Shown here piece after piece: positions 33,335-42,402 of a stretch of DNA of 63,706 nt. The translations under genes were made by a program, and so were the position numbers. Origin of the DNA: Bacteroidales bacterium (lineage in GTDB: Bacteria > Bacteroidota > Bacteroidia > Bacteroidales > WCHB1-69); NCBI GenBank assembly GCA_017549765.1, contig JAFYNM010000005.1, positions 1 to 63,706 on the forward strand, read 5' to 3'. Within the stretch, counting starts at the first letter, position 1; every line of letters begins with the position of its first letter. The notes beneath the pieces are model-generated. The model was not told the origin of the DNA. It saw nothing but the letters and a program-made list of their open reading frames with translations, and did no database searches.

Positions 33335-34360
33335 ATGGAAAGAATCATAGAGATAGAACCCTCCATGGTGGTGGGTCTTTTCGGAGCCCAGAACACCAAT
33401 ATCGACCTACTGTCGCACATCTTCTCCAAACTGAAGATCGTAGCTCGAGGCAACAATCTGAAAGTCATCGGGGAAGACAGTGAGGTGGAACTCTTTGAAA
33501 ACAGAATCCACCTTCTGGAGAGCCATCTGGAGCAGTTTGGCAAACTGACGGAGACCGACATCCTCAACATTACGGCTTTGGAAGACGACCGTTTCTACCG
33601 TCTCAACAGTGGCGACAAGAACGTCATCCTCTATGGACGCGAGGGTAAGGCCATCAAGGCCATCACGCCGAACCAGAAGCGGCTGGTGGACAGTGCCGAA
33701 AAGAACGACATGGTCTTTGTGGTAGGTCCTGCCGGGACAGGCAAGACCTACACAGCTGTGGCCTTGGCGGTTAGAGCATTGAAGAACAAGCAGATCCGGC
33801 GCATCATCCTGACAAGACCGGCGGTAGAGGCAGGTGAGAACCTGGGCTTCCTGCCCGGCGACCTGCGCGACAAGCTGGATCCTTACCTGCAGCCTCTCTA
33901 TGATGCCCTTTGGGACATGATGCCCATGCAGAAACTGATGAGCTATATGGAAGACAAAGTGGTGGAGATCGCCCCTTTGGCCTTCATGCGCGGACGCACC
34001 TTGGACAACGCCTACGTCATCCTCGACGAGGCGCAGAACGCCACCTCCGCCCAGCTGAAGATGTTCCTGACCCGTATGGGCAAGAACGCCAAGTTCTTCA
34101 TCACCGGCGACATCACCCAGATAGACCTTCCCAAGCACCAGCAGTCGGGACTCATCCAGGCCGACCGTATCCTGCGGGGCGTGCCCGGCATCGACTTCAT
34201 ATACATGGACACCAAGGATGTGGTCCGACATCATCTGGTCACCAAGATCATCACCCGCTATGAGGCTTATGAGAACGAGCAGGAGGAGAAAGCCAAGGCT
34301 GCCCGGCTTGCCCGTGCTGCCGAGAAGGGCTGCGCGCCAGAGAAAACCGAGAAAGAATGA
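33335..34360 (+). CDS. phoH: PhoH family ATPase
   Basis: The 341-residue protein has a PhoH N-terminal region, then Walker A V-G-P-A-G-T-G-K-T and Walker B V-I-L-D-E-A-Q-N. It also has R-P-A-V-E-A-G-E-N-L-G-F-L-P-G and F-I-T-G-D-I-T-Q-I-D-L-P, both hallmarks of PhoH. These are RNA-linked ATPases, possibly helicases, and often lie near ybeY, which is not seen here. The C-terminus is a charged Ala/Lys/Glu-rich tail. Its stop overlaps the lpxK start (ATGA). Confidence 0.95.
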   Translation: MERIIEIEPSMVVGLFGAQNTNIDLLSHIFSKLKIVARGNNLKVIGEDSEVELFENRIHLLESHLEQFGKLTETDILNITALEDDRFYRLNSGDKNVILYGREGKAIKAITPNQKRLVDSAEKNDMVFVVGPAGTGKTYTAVALAVRALKNKQIRRIILTRPAVEAGENLGFLPGDLRDKLDPYLQPLYDALWDMMPMQKLMSYMEDKVVEIAPLAFMRGRTLDNAYVILDEAQNATSAQLKMFLTRMGKNAKFFITGDITQIDLPKHQQSGLIQADRILRGVPGIDFIYMDTKDVVRHHLVTKIITRYEAYENEQEEKAKAARLARAAEKGCAPEKTEKE

Positions 34361-35430
34361 GTGTTAAAAGGATACATATCCCGCGCCGAATCCGCCGCCT
34401 GCTGAAGCCATTGGGATGGCTGTTTGGTCAGATAGCCCGACTGCGCCGCTGGTGTTATCATCGGCATCTTTTCCGTTCGCAACGGGCGGAAGTGCCCACC
34501 ATCTGCGTCGGCAACCTGGCTGTCGGAGGCACGGGCAAGACCCCTCATGTAGAGTATGTGATCTCGCTGTTGCAGAAAGACCACCACCCTGCCCTGCTCA
34601 GCCGCGGCTATGGCCGTCAGTCGAAAGGCTATGTCTTCGCCAACCACATCCCCGACCCGCAACTGTCAGCAACCCTCATCGGCGACGAACCGCTGTTGCT
34701 GCACACCGTCTATCCCGACATGCCCTTGGCAGTGGACGGCGACCGTCTGGAGGGTATCCAACGCCTCTGTCAAGACGCTCCAGCCACCGATGTCGTGGTC
34801 CTCGACGACGCCTACCAGCACCTCAGCTTGCGAGCCGACCTCAACATCGTGCTGACAGAGTTCTCCTGGCCCTACTTTCTGGACTATCCCATGCCCGCCG
34901 GCCGACTTCGCGAGTTCCCGTCCGCCGTGTGCGATGCCGAGATGGTCATCGTCACCAAGACCACCGCACCGGCAGAGGATATCCATCCCGAGGAGTGGCG
35001 TACGAGACTGGGCCTGCAACCCTCTCAGCCCCTCTTCTTCACCTCCTACCAATATCAAAAGCCCATCCCCGTGACCAAACCCGCCCAGCAAATAGCCATT
35101 GACGCCATCCAGGAGATTCTCCTCGTCACCGGCATCGGGCACTCGCAGCCCTTGGTTGACTACCTGAGCGAGCATTATACTGTGGTGGATCATGTTGAAT
35201 ACCCTGATCATCACCGTTATACCTCCTCCGAACTCCACCTTCTGCACGAACACCTCTCCCAACCAAACCAAGTCATCATGACCACCGAGAAAGATTGGAT
35301 GAGAATGCAGGATGAGGTATTGAAAAAAAACGTATCTTCGCTCCCGATTTTTATCATACCCATCTCCGTACAGTTTCTGTTCGAGGAGGAACGATTGTTG
35401 TTTAACCAGATAATTCAAAATCTATGTTAG
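34357..35430 (+). CDS. lpxK: Tetraacyldisaccharide 4'-kinase
   Basis: The 357-residue protein has V-G-N-L-A-V-G-G-T-G-K-T-P-H, the LpxK P-loop, followed by L-S-R-G-Y-G-R and D-D-A-Y-Q-H, which carries the catalytic Asp. It phosphorylates the lipid A precursor at the 4' position on the inner face of the inner membrane. Its presence shows that the cell makes lipid A. It overlaps phoH by 4 bp and the phosphorylase gene by 7 bp. Confidence 0.95.
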   Translation: MSVKRIHIPRRIRRLLKPLGWLFGQIARLRRWCYHRHLFRSQRAEVPTICVGNLAVGGTGKTPHVEYVISLLQKDHHPALLSRGYGRQSKGYVFANHIPDPQLSATLIGDEPLLLHTVYPDMPLAVDGDRLEGIQRLCQDAPATDVVVLDDAYQHLSLRADLNIVLTEFSWPYFLDYPMPAGRLREFPSAVCDAEMVIVTKTTAPAEDIHPEEWRTRLGLQPSQPLFFTSYQYQKPIPVTKPAQQIAIDAIQEILLVTGIGHSQPLVDYLSEHYTVVDHVEYPDHHRYTSSELHLLHEHLSQPNQVIMTTEKDWMRMQDEVLKKNVSSLPIFIIPISVQFLFEEERLLFNQIIQNLC

Positions 35431-36245
35431 AAAAATATGAGAAATTGCAGAAAACCCTCGATTTTTTGCAGAAAAGGATGACCATAAAACCTCAAACCGC
35501 CATCGTTCTTGGTTCCGGCCTGGGCGGGCTGACCAAAAGCATGGAGATTGTGGACGAGATCCCCTACGCGGAGATACCCAACTTCCCGGTCTCTACCGTC
35601 AAAGGCCATAAGGGCACGTTGATCTTCGGCAGAATCCACGGGGTGGACGTCGTCGTGCTGAACGGCCGTTTCCACTACTACGAAGGCTATCCTATGGAGA
35701 CTGTCACCTATCCCGAGATGGTCTTTGCCGGGCTGGGTGTCAAGACGTTGATACTCTCCAATGCGGCGGGCGGTATGAATCCCACTTTCAAAGTCGGTGA
35801 CATCATGGTAATCCGCGACCACATCAACTTCTTCGGCACCAACCCACTCTTGGGTCCCAACGACGACAACCTCGGTCCGCGCTTCCCCAATATGAGTGAA
35901 GTCTATTCACACCGCTTGATAAAACTGGCGCATCAGAAGGCCAAAGAGCAGAACATCCATCTGCAGGAGGGTGTCTATATCGGCGTCACCGGTCCTTGTT
36001 TCGAGACCCCTGCCGAATACAAGGCATACTATCTCTTGGGCGCTGATGCCGTGGGTATGTCCACCGTTCCGGAGGCCATTGTCGGCGCTTACCGGGGGAT
36101 GGAGATCTTCGCCCTGTCGGTCATCACCGACCTCGGGGTGGTGGGCCAGATCATGGAGGCCACGCACGAGGAGGTGCTGGAAGCAGCCCATTCCGCCGAG
36201 CCCAAGATGATCAAACTGATCTACGAGATGATGCCGGAACTGTAG
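35424..36245 (+). CDS. Purine nucleoside phosphorylase (trimeric, inosine/guanosine type)
   Basis: The 273-residue protein has V-L-G-S-G-L-G-G-L, V-K-G-H-K-G, G-R-F-H-Y-Y-E-G-Y, N-A-A-G-G-M-N, G-P-C-F-E-T-P-A-E and G-A-D-A-V-G-M-S-T-V-P-E. All are typical of the mammalian-like trimeric PNP (PunA/DeoD2 type). It cleaves inosine and guanosine with phosphate for purine salvage. It is embedded in the envelope run and coupled to lpxK by overlap. Confidence 0.95.
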   Translation: MLEKYEKLQKTLDFLQKRMTIKPQTAIVLGSGLGGLTKSMEIVDEIPYAEIPNFPVSTVKGHKGTLIFGRIHGVDVVVLNGRFHYYEGYPMETVTYPEMVFAGLGVKTLILSNAAGGMNPTFKVGDIMVIRDHINFFGTNPLLGPNDDNLGPRFPNMSEVYSHRLIKLAHQKAKEQNIHLQEGVYIGVTGPCFETPAEYKAYYLLGADAVGMSTVPEAIVGAYRGMEIFALSVITDLGVVGQIMEATHEEVLEAAHSAEPKMIKLIYEMMPEL

Positions 36246-36282
36246 GACGGCGCTGTTATTCATACCAAAGATCACGCACGCT

Positions 36283-37368
36283 ATGAAAGTAACCATTATA
36301 GGATGTGGCAACGCCGGCATGGTACACGCCGCCAAGCTGATAGAGCGCCATGTGCCCGTTTGTCTGCTGAAGACCTCCACCGCGACCCAGACTGACTTTT
36401 TCGGATCCATGCTGGAAGTCGGGGGTTTCAACGTCATGGACGAGACCCAACAAGGCAAGCATTTCTTCGCCAAACCGGACCTCATCACCCGTGATGTGGA
36501 ACAGGCTGTCTCCTTCGCCGATATCATCATGGTGATGACCACCACCTCCCAGCATGAGCATGTTGCCCATCTGATCGCCCCCTATGTGCGCGACGGACAG
36601 ATCATCGTCCTCGTGCCAGGCTACATGGGCAGTCTGATATTCAAAAAGTATATCACCAAGAAGGTTCTTTACAGCGAGTGGGAGACAACCGCCTACAACG
36701 GGCGCATCGTGGACCAGCTCTACGTGCATGTCACCTTCTACAACCCACGCAACGCCATCTCCGTACTGCCTGTTGCTGAAACCGAACATGTCCTGTCCAT
36801 CTTTTCGAAGATGTTCGACAACACGCGATACACCCGCAGGCACATCCTGGAGTCGGCCATCCATAACCCCAACATGATCGTGCATCCTATTGGCATTCTC
36901 TTCTCCGCCTCGCGCATCGAGCACAGCGGTGGGGAGTTCTGGATGTACAAGGAGGCCTTCACCGAGTCCGTCATCCATGTCATCCATGCCTTCGACAGAC
37001 AGAAGAACAAAGTGCTGGAAGCTTTCGGCTGCGAACCGCTGAACTACTTCGAAGCGGCCAAATGGCGTAATGAGGAAGACCTCTCCATCGATGCCATGGA
37101 GGTCTTCAAATCCTTTTCCAACGCTGCCAACAAGGGTCCCTCCTCTATTCACCATCGTTATCTGACAGAGGATGTGCCCATGGGGTTGGGACTCTATACC
37201 TCCATCGGTCGTGTCGCCGGCGTGGACACCTCCATTGCCGATTCGATCATCACATTGGCTTCTGCCTTGATACAGAAAGATCTACGATCCGAAGCCCGCT
37301 CTATCGAATATCTTCTCGGAAAAGAGCATGTCACCCCGCAAGATATCACCCTCGCCATTGCGCAATAA
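36283..37368 (+). CDS. NAD/NADP octopine/nopaline dehydrogenase-family protein
   Basis: The 361-residue protein has a Rossmann start (V-T-I-I-G-C-G-N-A-G-M) with the G-x-G-x-x-G pattern. A helical domain contains the opine dehydrogenase signature His region (E-S-A-I-H-N-P-N-M-I-V-H), with G-P-S-S-I-H-H-R-Y-L-T-E-D-V-P-M-G further on. The fold reductively couples an amino group to an alpha-keto acid. No amine-synthase neighbour is seen. Its place 9 bp upstream of a flippase suggests, as inference only, a reaction that makes an N-carboxyalkyl substituent of a surface sugar. Confidence 0.85.
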   Translation: MKVTIIGCGNAGMVHAAKLIERHVPVCLLKTSTATQTDFFGSMLEVGGFNVMDETQQGKHFFAKPDLITRDVEQAVSFADIIMVMTTTSQHEHVAHLIAPYVRDGQIIVLVPGYMGSLIFKKYITKKVLYSEWETTAYNGRIVDQLYVHVTFYNPRNAISVLPVAETEHVLSIFSKMFDNTRYTRRHILESAIHNPNMIVHPIGILFSASRIEHSGGEFWMYKEAFTESVIHVIHAFDRQKNKVLEAFGCEPLNYFEAAKWRNEEDLSIDAMEVFKSFSNAANKGPSSIHHRYLTEDVPMGLGLYTSIGRVAGVDTSIADSIITLASALIQKDLRSEARSIEYLLGKEHVTPQDITLAIAQ

Positions 37369-37377
37369 GAGACCACT

Positions 37378-38844
37378 ATGCAGGAGAGCCTGAGAAATAA
37401 AACAATTTCGGGAATGATCTGGGCAGGCATCGGAAAGGTCGGTGCCCTGGGCCTCTCCTTTATCACTAATATGGTGCTGGCCAGGTTGCTGCTGCCGGAA
37501 GACTTCGGCTGCATCGCCATGCTCTACGTCTTTGTCGCTATTTCCGGCATCTTTGTCAACGGTGGCTTTGGATCCGCACTCATTCAAAAGAAAAACCCAA
37601 CTCACATCGATTACACGACTGTGTTCTACTGGAACATCGTGATGTCTGTGATCTTCTATTTCCTCCTCTTCTTCACGGCACCTGCCATCTCCCGCATGTA
37701 TGAGATGCCGCAACTGCAAAATGTCCTCCGCGTGCAGAGTCTTGCGCTCCTGATCCAACCTTTCGCGTTGGTACCTTCCAACCAGCTGCAAAAACAGATG
37801 CGCTTCATGGAGCTCTCCACCCGAAATATCTGTGCAACCCTGGCCGGCATGATCGTTTCCATTGCCATGGCCCTTACTGGCTTTGGCATCTGGAGCCTCG
37901 TCGCCTCGTCACTGGTCTCCTCCTTCACCAGCGTGATACTGCTGTGGACCATGTGCTCCTGGCGTCCCTCCCTGGAGTTCAGCTTCTCATCCCTTAAAGA
38001 ACTCTTCGGCTTTGGCGGCTTGATGCTGGTCTCTTCACTGGTAGAGACCATCTATACCAACCTGCAGAGCTTCATTATCGGGAAATGGTACTCCCCGCAA
38101 GACCTGGGATACTATGCCCAAGCCCGGAAACTGGAAGAGATTCCCACCACTGCCCTCTCCTCCATCGTGAACGACGTCTCCTTTCCCGCTTTCTCGTCGC
38201 TGCAAGACGACAAAACACATCTGAAACATTCACTTCGTAAAACTGTCAAATCGATTACCTATCTCAACATGCCGCTATTCGCCTTGCTCATCGTCATCGC
38301 CCATCCGTTGATCCGACTGCTCTATGGCCCACAATGGGACACCTCCGTGGACTACTTCCGCATCCTGTGTCTCTCCGGCATGATTTACACACTCAACACG
38401 CTCAACACCAACGTAATCAAGTCATTGGGAAAAAGCGGCATATATCTGATCGTACAACTCAGCAAACGGATTATCGGTATCGGACTGATCATCTATGGTT
38501 TCCAATATGGCATCTATGGCCTGTTGTGGAGTATTGCTTCGGTAGGATATCTCTGTTTCTTCATCAATGCCGCTGTCAACAAAAGATTGCTGAACTATGG
38601 CATCTGGGACCAAATAAAAGATGTGGGCCTCTATTACGTGCTCTCTCTCCTGATCGGGGTCTGCATGCTCGGTCTGGGCCGGGTTTTGCCCCTCAATCCC
38701 TATCTCCTGATGATTCTCCAGAGCATCATCTTTTGCGGCCTTTACCTGCTCATCTCCCACGTGGCCAAACTGGAAGGATACTTAACCTATAAGGAAATCC
38801 TTCTGGAACGCTGGAAAGCACGCAAAGAAAAGCAAAGCCATTAA
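37378..38844 (+). CDS. Polysaccharide flippase (Wzx/PST family, MOP superfamily)
   Basis: The 488-residue protein is all-helical with about twelve to fourteen hydrophobic segments. Landmarks are the start K-T-I-S-G-M-I-W-A-G-I-G-K, L-L-P-E-D-F-G and the central W-Y-S-P-Q-D-L-G-Y-Y-A-Q-A-R-K-L of the WzxC/TuaB-type polysaccharide transport group. It would move lipid-linked sugar repeats across the inner membrane. Only one glycosyltransferase lies in the window (42380-43597), so the rest of the pathway must be elsewhere. It ends the run begun at rpe. Confidence 0.9.
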   Translation: MQESLRNKTISGMIWAGIGKVGALGLSFITNMVLARLLLPEDFGCIAMLYVFVAISGIFVNGGFGSALIQKKNPTHIDYTTVFYWNIVMSVIFYFLLFFTAPAISRMYEMPQLQNVLRVQSLALLIQPFALVPSNQLQKQMRFMELSTRNICATLAGMIVSIAMALTGFGIWSLVASSLVSSFTSVILLWTMCSWRPSLEFSFSSLKELFGFGGLMLVSSLVETIYTNLQSFIIGKWYSPQDLGYYAQARKLEEIPTTALSSIVNDVSFPAFSSLQDDKTHLKHSLRKTVKSITYLNMPLFALLIVIAHPLIRLLYGPQWDTSVDYFRILCLSGMIYTLNTLNTNVIKSLGKSGIYLIVQLSKRIIGIGLIIYGFQYGIYGLLWSIASVGYLCFFINAAVNKRLLNYGIWDQIKDVGLYYVLSLLIGVCMLGLGRVLPLNPYLLMILQSIIFCGLYLLISHVAKLEGYLTYKEILLERWKARKEKQSH

Positions 38845-38986
38845 CATTTTTTGTTAGTAATGCAAGCGTTTCAATAATACTGATTTTCAATAATATACGC
38901 AGATTTATTCTCTTCGCAAGGGAGTTCTATAAATCCTAATTTTAGTTTTATTAAGAATTTTTCTTTGAGGATGGCTGCATTTTTAT

Positions 38987-38994
38987 TATTTTTG
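38987..38994 (+). promoter_or_regulatory. Promoter -7 box (TATTTTTG) for gpsA, within an inverted repeat
   Basis: TATTTTTG followed by CAGCC lies 25 bp before the ATG. It falls inside the inverted repeat GGCTGCA (38973-38979) / TGCAGCC (38993-38999). The repeat could be an operator or chance. The rest of the gap 38845-39019 is AT-rich with nothing else recognisable. Confidence 0.55.
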
Positions 38995-39019
38995 CAGCCT
39001 TAAAAAAAGTTAAAAGAAT

Positions 39020-40069
39020 ATGGCGAATTCAGAATATACTCCGATCATGCCGCGCAGCAAGAAGACGCGCTTGCGTTACCGTGTGGCGGTCATCGGAGGG
39101 GGCAGTTGGGCGACCGCCATCATCAAGATCATATCGGCCAATCTGGAGCATATCCATTGGTGGGTGCGTGAGGAGGAAGTGGCAGAGGGCATCTCCAAAT
39201 ATGGACACAATCCCAAATATCTCAGCTCGGTCTTCATCAACCCCGACGAGGTCAAGGTGAGCACCGACATCCGCTCGGTAGTTTCCAAAGCAGACTATGT
39301 GATCATCGTCACACCGTCCGCCTATTTGCACAAGAGTTTGGAGCCTTTGCAGAAGCGGAGCCAGCTGCACAAGAAGAAGATCATCTTGGCTGTCAAGGGC
39401 ATTGTGCCGGAGACGATGCAGTTGATCAGTGACTACATGCAGACGCAGTTCAAAGTCCCGGTGGAAAACCTCTGTTTGATCAGCGGGCCCTCCCATGCCG
39501 AGGAGATAGCGCAGGAGAAGTTCACCTATCTGACGGCCGCTTCCGCCAACAGTGAACTGGCCGGCATCGTGGCCAAGTTCTTCACCAACCGATACTGCCG
39601 GGCTTCGGTCTCCAACGACCTGTTGGGCGCCGAGCTCTCCATCGTGCTGAAGAACATCTACGCCCTCGGCGCCGGTATCTACAGTGGACTGGGCTATGGC
39701 GACAACTTCATCGCCGCCTATGTGGCCAACTGTGTCAAGGAGATGAAATACTTCGTGTCGCACGTCTATCCCAACGAGGAGCGCCACATCTCCGACTCCG
39801 TCTATCTTGGAGACCTTCTGGTGACGGCCTACTCCACCTACAGCCGCAACCGTCTGTTCGGCATCATGATTGGCCACGGCCTCTCCGTACGTGTCTCCCT
39901 CATGGAGTTGCGCATGGTGTCGGAAGGCTACACCGCCTGCCGCTGCGTCCATGAGATCAACAAGAACCAGCAGGCCAACATCCCCATTGTGGAGACCATC
40001 TACGGCATCCTCTACGAAAACAACAACGTCTCCTCCGAGATGAAACGTATCGCCGAGCATTTTGTATGA
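39020..40069 (+). CDS. gpsA: NAD(P)H-dependent glycerol-3-phosphate dehydrogenase
   Basis: The 349-residue protein has V-A-V-I-G-G-G-S-W-A-T-A at the Rossmann start and V-K-G-I. S-G-P-S-H-A-E-E-I (catalytic region), L-K-N-I-Y-A-L-G-A-G-I and the late S-R-N-R-L-F-G element are also present. It reduces dihydroxyacetone phosphate to sn-glycerol 3-phosphate for phospholipids. An N-terminal ~20-residue basic extension (S-K-K-T-R-L-R-Y) precedes the Rossmann fold. Its stop overlaps the next start as ATGA. Confidence 0.96.
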   Translation: MANSEYTPIMPRSKKTRLRYRVAVIGGGSWATAIIKIISANLEHIHWWVREEEVAEGISKYGHNPKYLSSVFINPDEVKVSTDIRSVVSKADYVIIVTPSAYLHKSLEPLQKRSQLHKKKIILAVKGIVPETMQLISDYMQTQFKVPVENLCLISGPSHAEEIAQEKFTYLTAASANSELAGIVAKFFTNRYCRASVSNDLLGAELSIVLKNIYALGAGIYSGLGYGDNFIAAYVANCVKEMKYFVSHVYPNEERHISDSVYLGDLLVTAYSTYSRNRLFGIMIGHGLSVRVSLMELRMVSEGYTACRCVHEINKNQQANIPIVETIYGILYENNNVSSEMKRIAEHFV

Positions 40070-41001
40070 TCCGGTTTGTAAAACACGAGGACATAGACCA
40101 GGAAAAGTGGAATCAGGCAGTGAAAAACGCCCGGTTCTCCACTCTTTTTGCCCAATATAAGGTGCTGGACGCCCTGACTTGTCCCGACACCTGGCATGCG
40201 CTCATCGAAGACGACTATCTCACCGTTATGCCGCTGCCTGAGAGGTCCAAGCTAGGTATCTCCTATCTCTACACCCCCTTTTTCATGCCGCAGATGGGCA
40301 TCTTCTCCCCGAAGCACCTCACCTCTGTGGACACCCACGCCTTCCTTGACTCCATCCCTAAAAAATATGTGCAGGCCGACCTCATTCTGAATCGTGACAA
40401 TGACTCTGCGGATGCAACTGCCAAGTTGGTCTCGCACGCCCTGGACTTGCAGAAGCCCTATCAGAGTCTGCGGGCACAGTTCTCGCAGAACACCGTCCGC
40501 AACATCCGCGACGCTGAACGCCAAGACACCGTCATCACGTTTGGAGAGCCCATCATCGAAGAGACCATCCGTCTGTTTCGCGAAAACCGCGGACAAGATG
40601 TGGCCGTCCACTTCCAGGGTCGAGACTATGAACGGCTGGTCTCCGTAGCCCGGTTGCTGGATGATGCCGGCGCTTTGCGAAGCGTCAGTACGCGCACCGC
40701 TGAGGGAGTCCTCATCGCCGGCGCCCTGTTTGTCTTGGACGGTGACCGCCTATGGTTCTGGTTCTCCGGCCGCGACAACCGCTACGCCTCCCACAAACCC
40801 CTCTTTATCCTGATGGATGCTGTCATCCGACAATTCTCGGAACAACCCCTGACGCTGGACTTCAACGGATCCGTCAACCCCAATGTAGCCCGTATGTACC
40901 AGAGTTTCGGCGGGGAGGCCTACCCCATCCCTCTGGTGACCTTGTCCCGCGTCCCGTGCCTCAAAAAGATGGCGCAATTGGTCCGTAAGTTGCGCAAATA
41001 A
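40066..41001 (+). CDS. GNAT/FemAB-like acyltransferase-fold protein
   Basis: The 311-residue cytoplasmic protein lacks membrane segments. F-A-Q-Y-K-V-L-D-A-L near residue 30, the Q-N-T-V-R-N-I-R-D-A-E region (~145) and the C-terminal D-F-N-G-S-V-N-P-N-V-A-R-M-Y-Q-S-F-G-G block fit the double GNAT domains of FemAB-type or CelD-like acyltransferases. The Y-x-S-F-G-G end matches the GNAT signature in which acceptor-bound sugars or peptides are acylated. The substrate is unknown. Coupling to gpsA by ATGA suggests a lipid or envelope role. Confidence 0.72.
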   Translation: MIRFVKHEDIDQEKWNQAVKNARFSTLFAQYKVLDALTCPDTWHALIEDDYLTVMPLPERSKLGISYLYTPFFMPQMGIFSPKHLTSVDTHAFLDSIPKKYVQADLILNRDNDSADATAKLVSHALDLQKPYQSLRAQFSQNTVRNIRDAERQDTVITFGEPIIEETIRLFRENRGQDVAVHFQGRDYERLVSVARLLDDAGALRSVSTRTAEGVLIAGALFVLDGDRLWFWFSGRDNRYASHKPLFILMDAVIRQFSEQPLTLDFNGSVNPNVARMYQSFGGEAYPIPLVTLSRVPCLKKMAQLVRKLRK

Positions 41002-41073
41002 GACCCTCCCAAGCCACGGTCAGCCAAAATGACAAATATTGTTAATACATGACGGCCCGTTTGATTATTTTGC

Positions 41074-41081
41074 TATCTTTG
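41074..41081 (+). promoter_or_regulatory. Promoter -7 box (TATCTTTG) for the C1 peptidase gene
   Basis: TATCTTTG followed by CCGCCGC lies 38 bp before ATG 41120. It sits inside the open upstream part of the frame, so it also fixes the start. Confidence 0.7.
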
Positions 41082-41119
41082 CCGCCGCAATTGAATTTAT
41101 CACACAAATTATTATAACA

Positions 41120-42343
41120 ATGAAAAAATTCTTTATTCTAATCGCTGTAGCTGCTCTGATGATGAGCGGCAACATCGCTTTGGCTCAAAACGAAGAGGCC
41201 AAAGACGAGGGTTATGTGTTCACCGTCAAGAAAGAACTCCCCATCACTTCTGTGAAAGACCAACATCGTGCTGGTACCTGCTGGTGCTATTCCGGCTTGG
41301 GCTTCATCGAGGCTGAACTGCTCCGCATGGGCAAAGGCGAATACGACCTTTCTGAAATGTACATCGTAGCCAACACGTACAACGACCGCGCCATGGCTGC
41401 TGTCCGTACGCATGGTGACGTTTCCTTCTCCCAAGGCGGCTCTTTCTACGATGTGATCTACGGCATGAAGACTTTCGGTCTGGTTCCCGAAAGTGAGATG
41501 CGTCCAGGCGCCGCCTACGGCGACACGCTGTCTGATCATTCCGAGCTCTCCGCTCTGACCGACGCTATGGTGAAAGCCATCGCCGAGGGTGACCACAAGA
41601 GTCTGCAGAAAAACGACAAAAACGAAGTGCTCTGGCAAAAAGCCGTGGCCGCTGTTCACGAGATCTATCTGGGCAAAAACCCGGAGACCTTCACCTACAA
41701 GGGCGTGACCTATACTCCGAAATCCTTCTACGAGTCCCTCGGTTTGAATCCTGACGACTATATCTCCATCACTTCCTACACGCATCATCCTTTCTACGAG
41801 AAATTCGTATTGGAGATCCAAGACAACTGGCGCTGGTCTCAAGTATATAACGTGCCGTTGGATGAGCTCATGGAGATCTTCGACTACGCCATCGACAATG
41901 GCTACACGGTCGCTTGGGGTTCCGACGTGAGTGAGCAAGGCTTCCGCATGGGCGTGAAGAAAGGCTTCTGCGTGCTTCCTGAGACTAAGGCTTCCGCCAT
42001 GCAGGGCAGCGACATGGCCCATTGGACCGGCATGAGTGCCAAAGAAATCCAGGACGAGGCTGCCAAACACCCCACCCCGCAACGCTGGGTCACCCAAGAG
42101 GAGCGCCAAGTGGCTTACGACAACTGGGAGACCACCGACGACCACGGCATGCTGATCTACGGCAAAGCCACCGACCAACTGGGCAACGAATATTACATGG
42201 TAAAGAACAGCTGGGGCGACTACGGCGACTATCATGGCATGTTCTACGCTTCCAAGGCTTTCGTCCGCTACAAAACGATGAACATTGTGGTGCACAAAAA
42301 TGCCATCCCGAAAGACATCAAGAAGAAACTGGGTATCAAATAA
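41120..42343 (+). CDS. Secreted C1 cysteine peptidase (aminopeptidase C / bleomycin hydrolase-like)
   Basis: The 407-residue protein has a signal peptide (~1-22). The papain-type Cys lies in A-G-T-C-W-C-Y-S, the His in D-D-H-G-M-L-I and the Asn in V-K-N-S-W-G. The layout and length follow the C1B bleomycin hydrolase/PepC group, but the export signal makes it periplasmic or extracellular. The usual S-G-R-C-W is replaced by A-G-T-C-W. Exopeptidase action on short peptides is likely, complementing the S46 enzyme. A chagasin-type inhibitor of this protease clan is encoded about 1.3 kb away on the other strand. Confidence 0.92.
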   Translation: MKKFFILIAVAALMMSGNIALAQNEEAKDEGYVFTVKKELPITSVKDQHRAGTCWCYSGLGFIEAELLRMGKGEYDLSEMYIVANTYNDRAMAAVRTHGDVSFSQGGSFYDVIYGMKTFGLVPESEMRPGAAYGDTLSDHSELSALTDAMVKAIAEGDHKSLQKNDKNEVLWQKAVAAVHEIYLGKNPETFTYKGVTYTPKSFYESLGLNPDDYISITSYTHHPFYEKFVLEIQDNWRWSQVYNVPLDELMEIFDYAIDNGYTVAWGSDVSEQGFRMGVKKGFCVLPETKASAMQGSDMAHWTGMSAKEIQDEAAKHPTPQRWVTQEERQVAYDNWETTDDHGMLIYGKATDQLGNEYYMVKNSWGDYGDYHGMFYASKAFVRYKTMNIVVHKNAIPKDIKKKLGIK

Positions 42344-42363
42344 TGATACTTTCGAGTAATAAT

Positions 42364-42402
42364 AAAAAACGCATCACGGCTATTGGTTGTGATGCGTTTT
42401 TT
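42364..42402. terminator. Bidirectional terminator overlapping the 3' end of the glycosyltransferase gene
   Basis: A-run, ACGCATCAC, 9-nt loop, GTGATGCGT, T-run. The hairpin serves the C1 peptidase gene (plus). Its right arm codes the last residues (K-T-H-H-N-Q) of the minus-strand glycosyltransferase, whose stop is at 42380. Confidence 0.85.
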
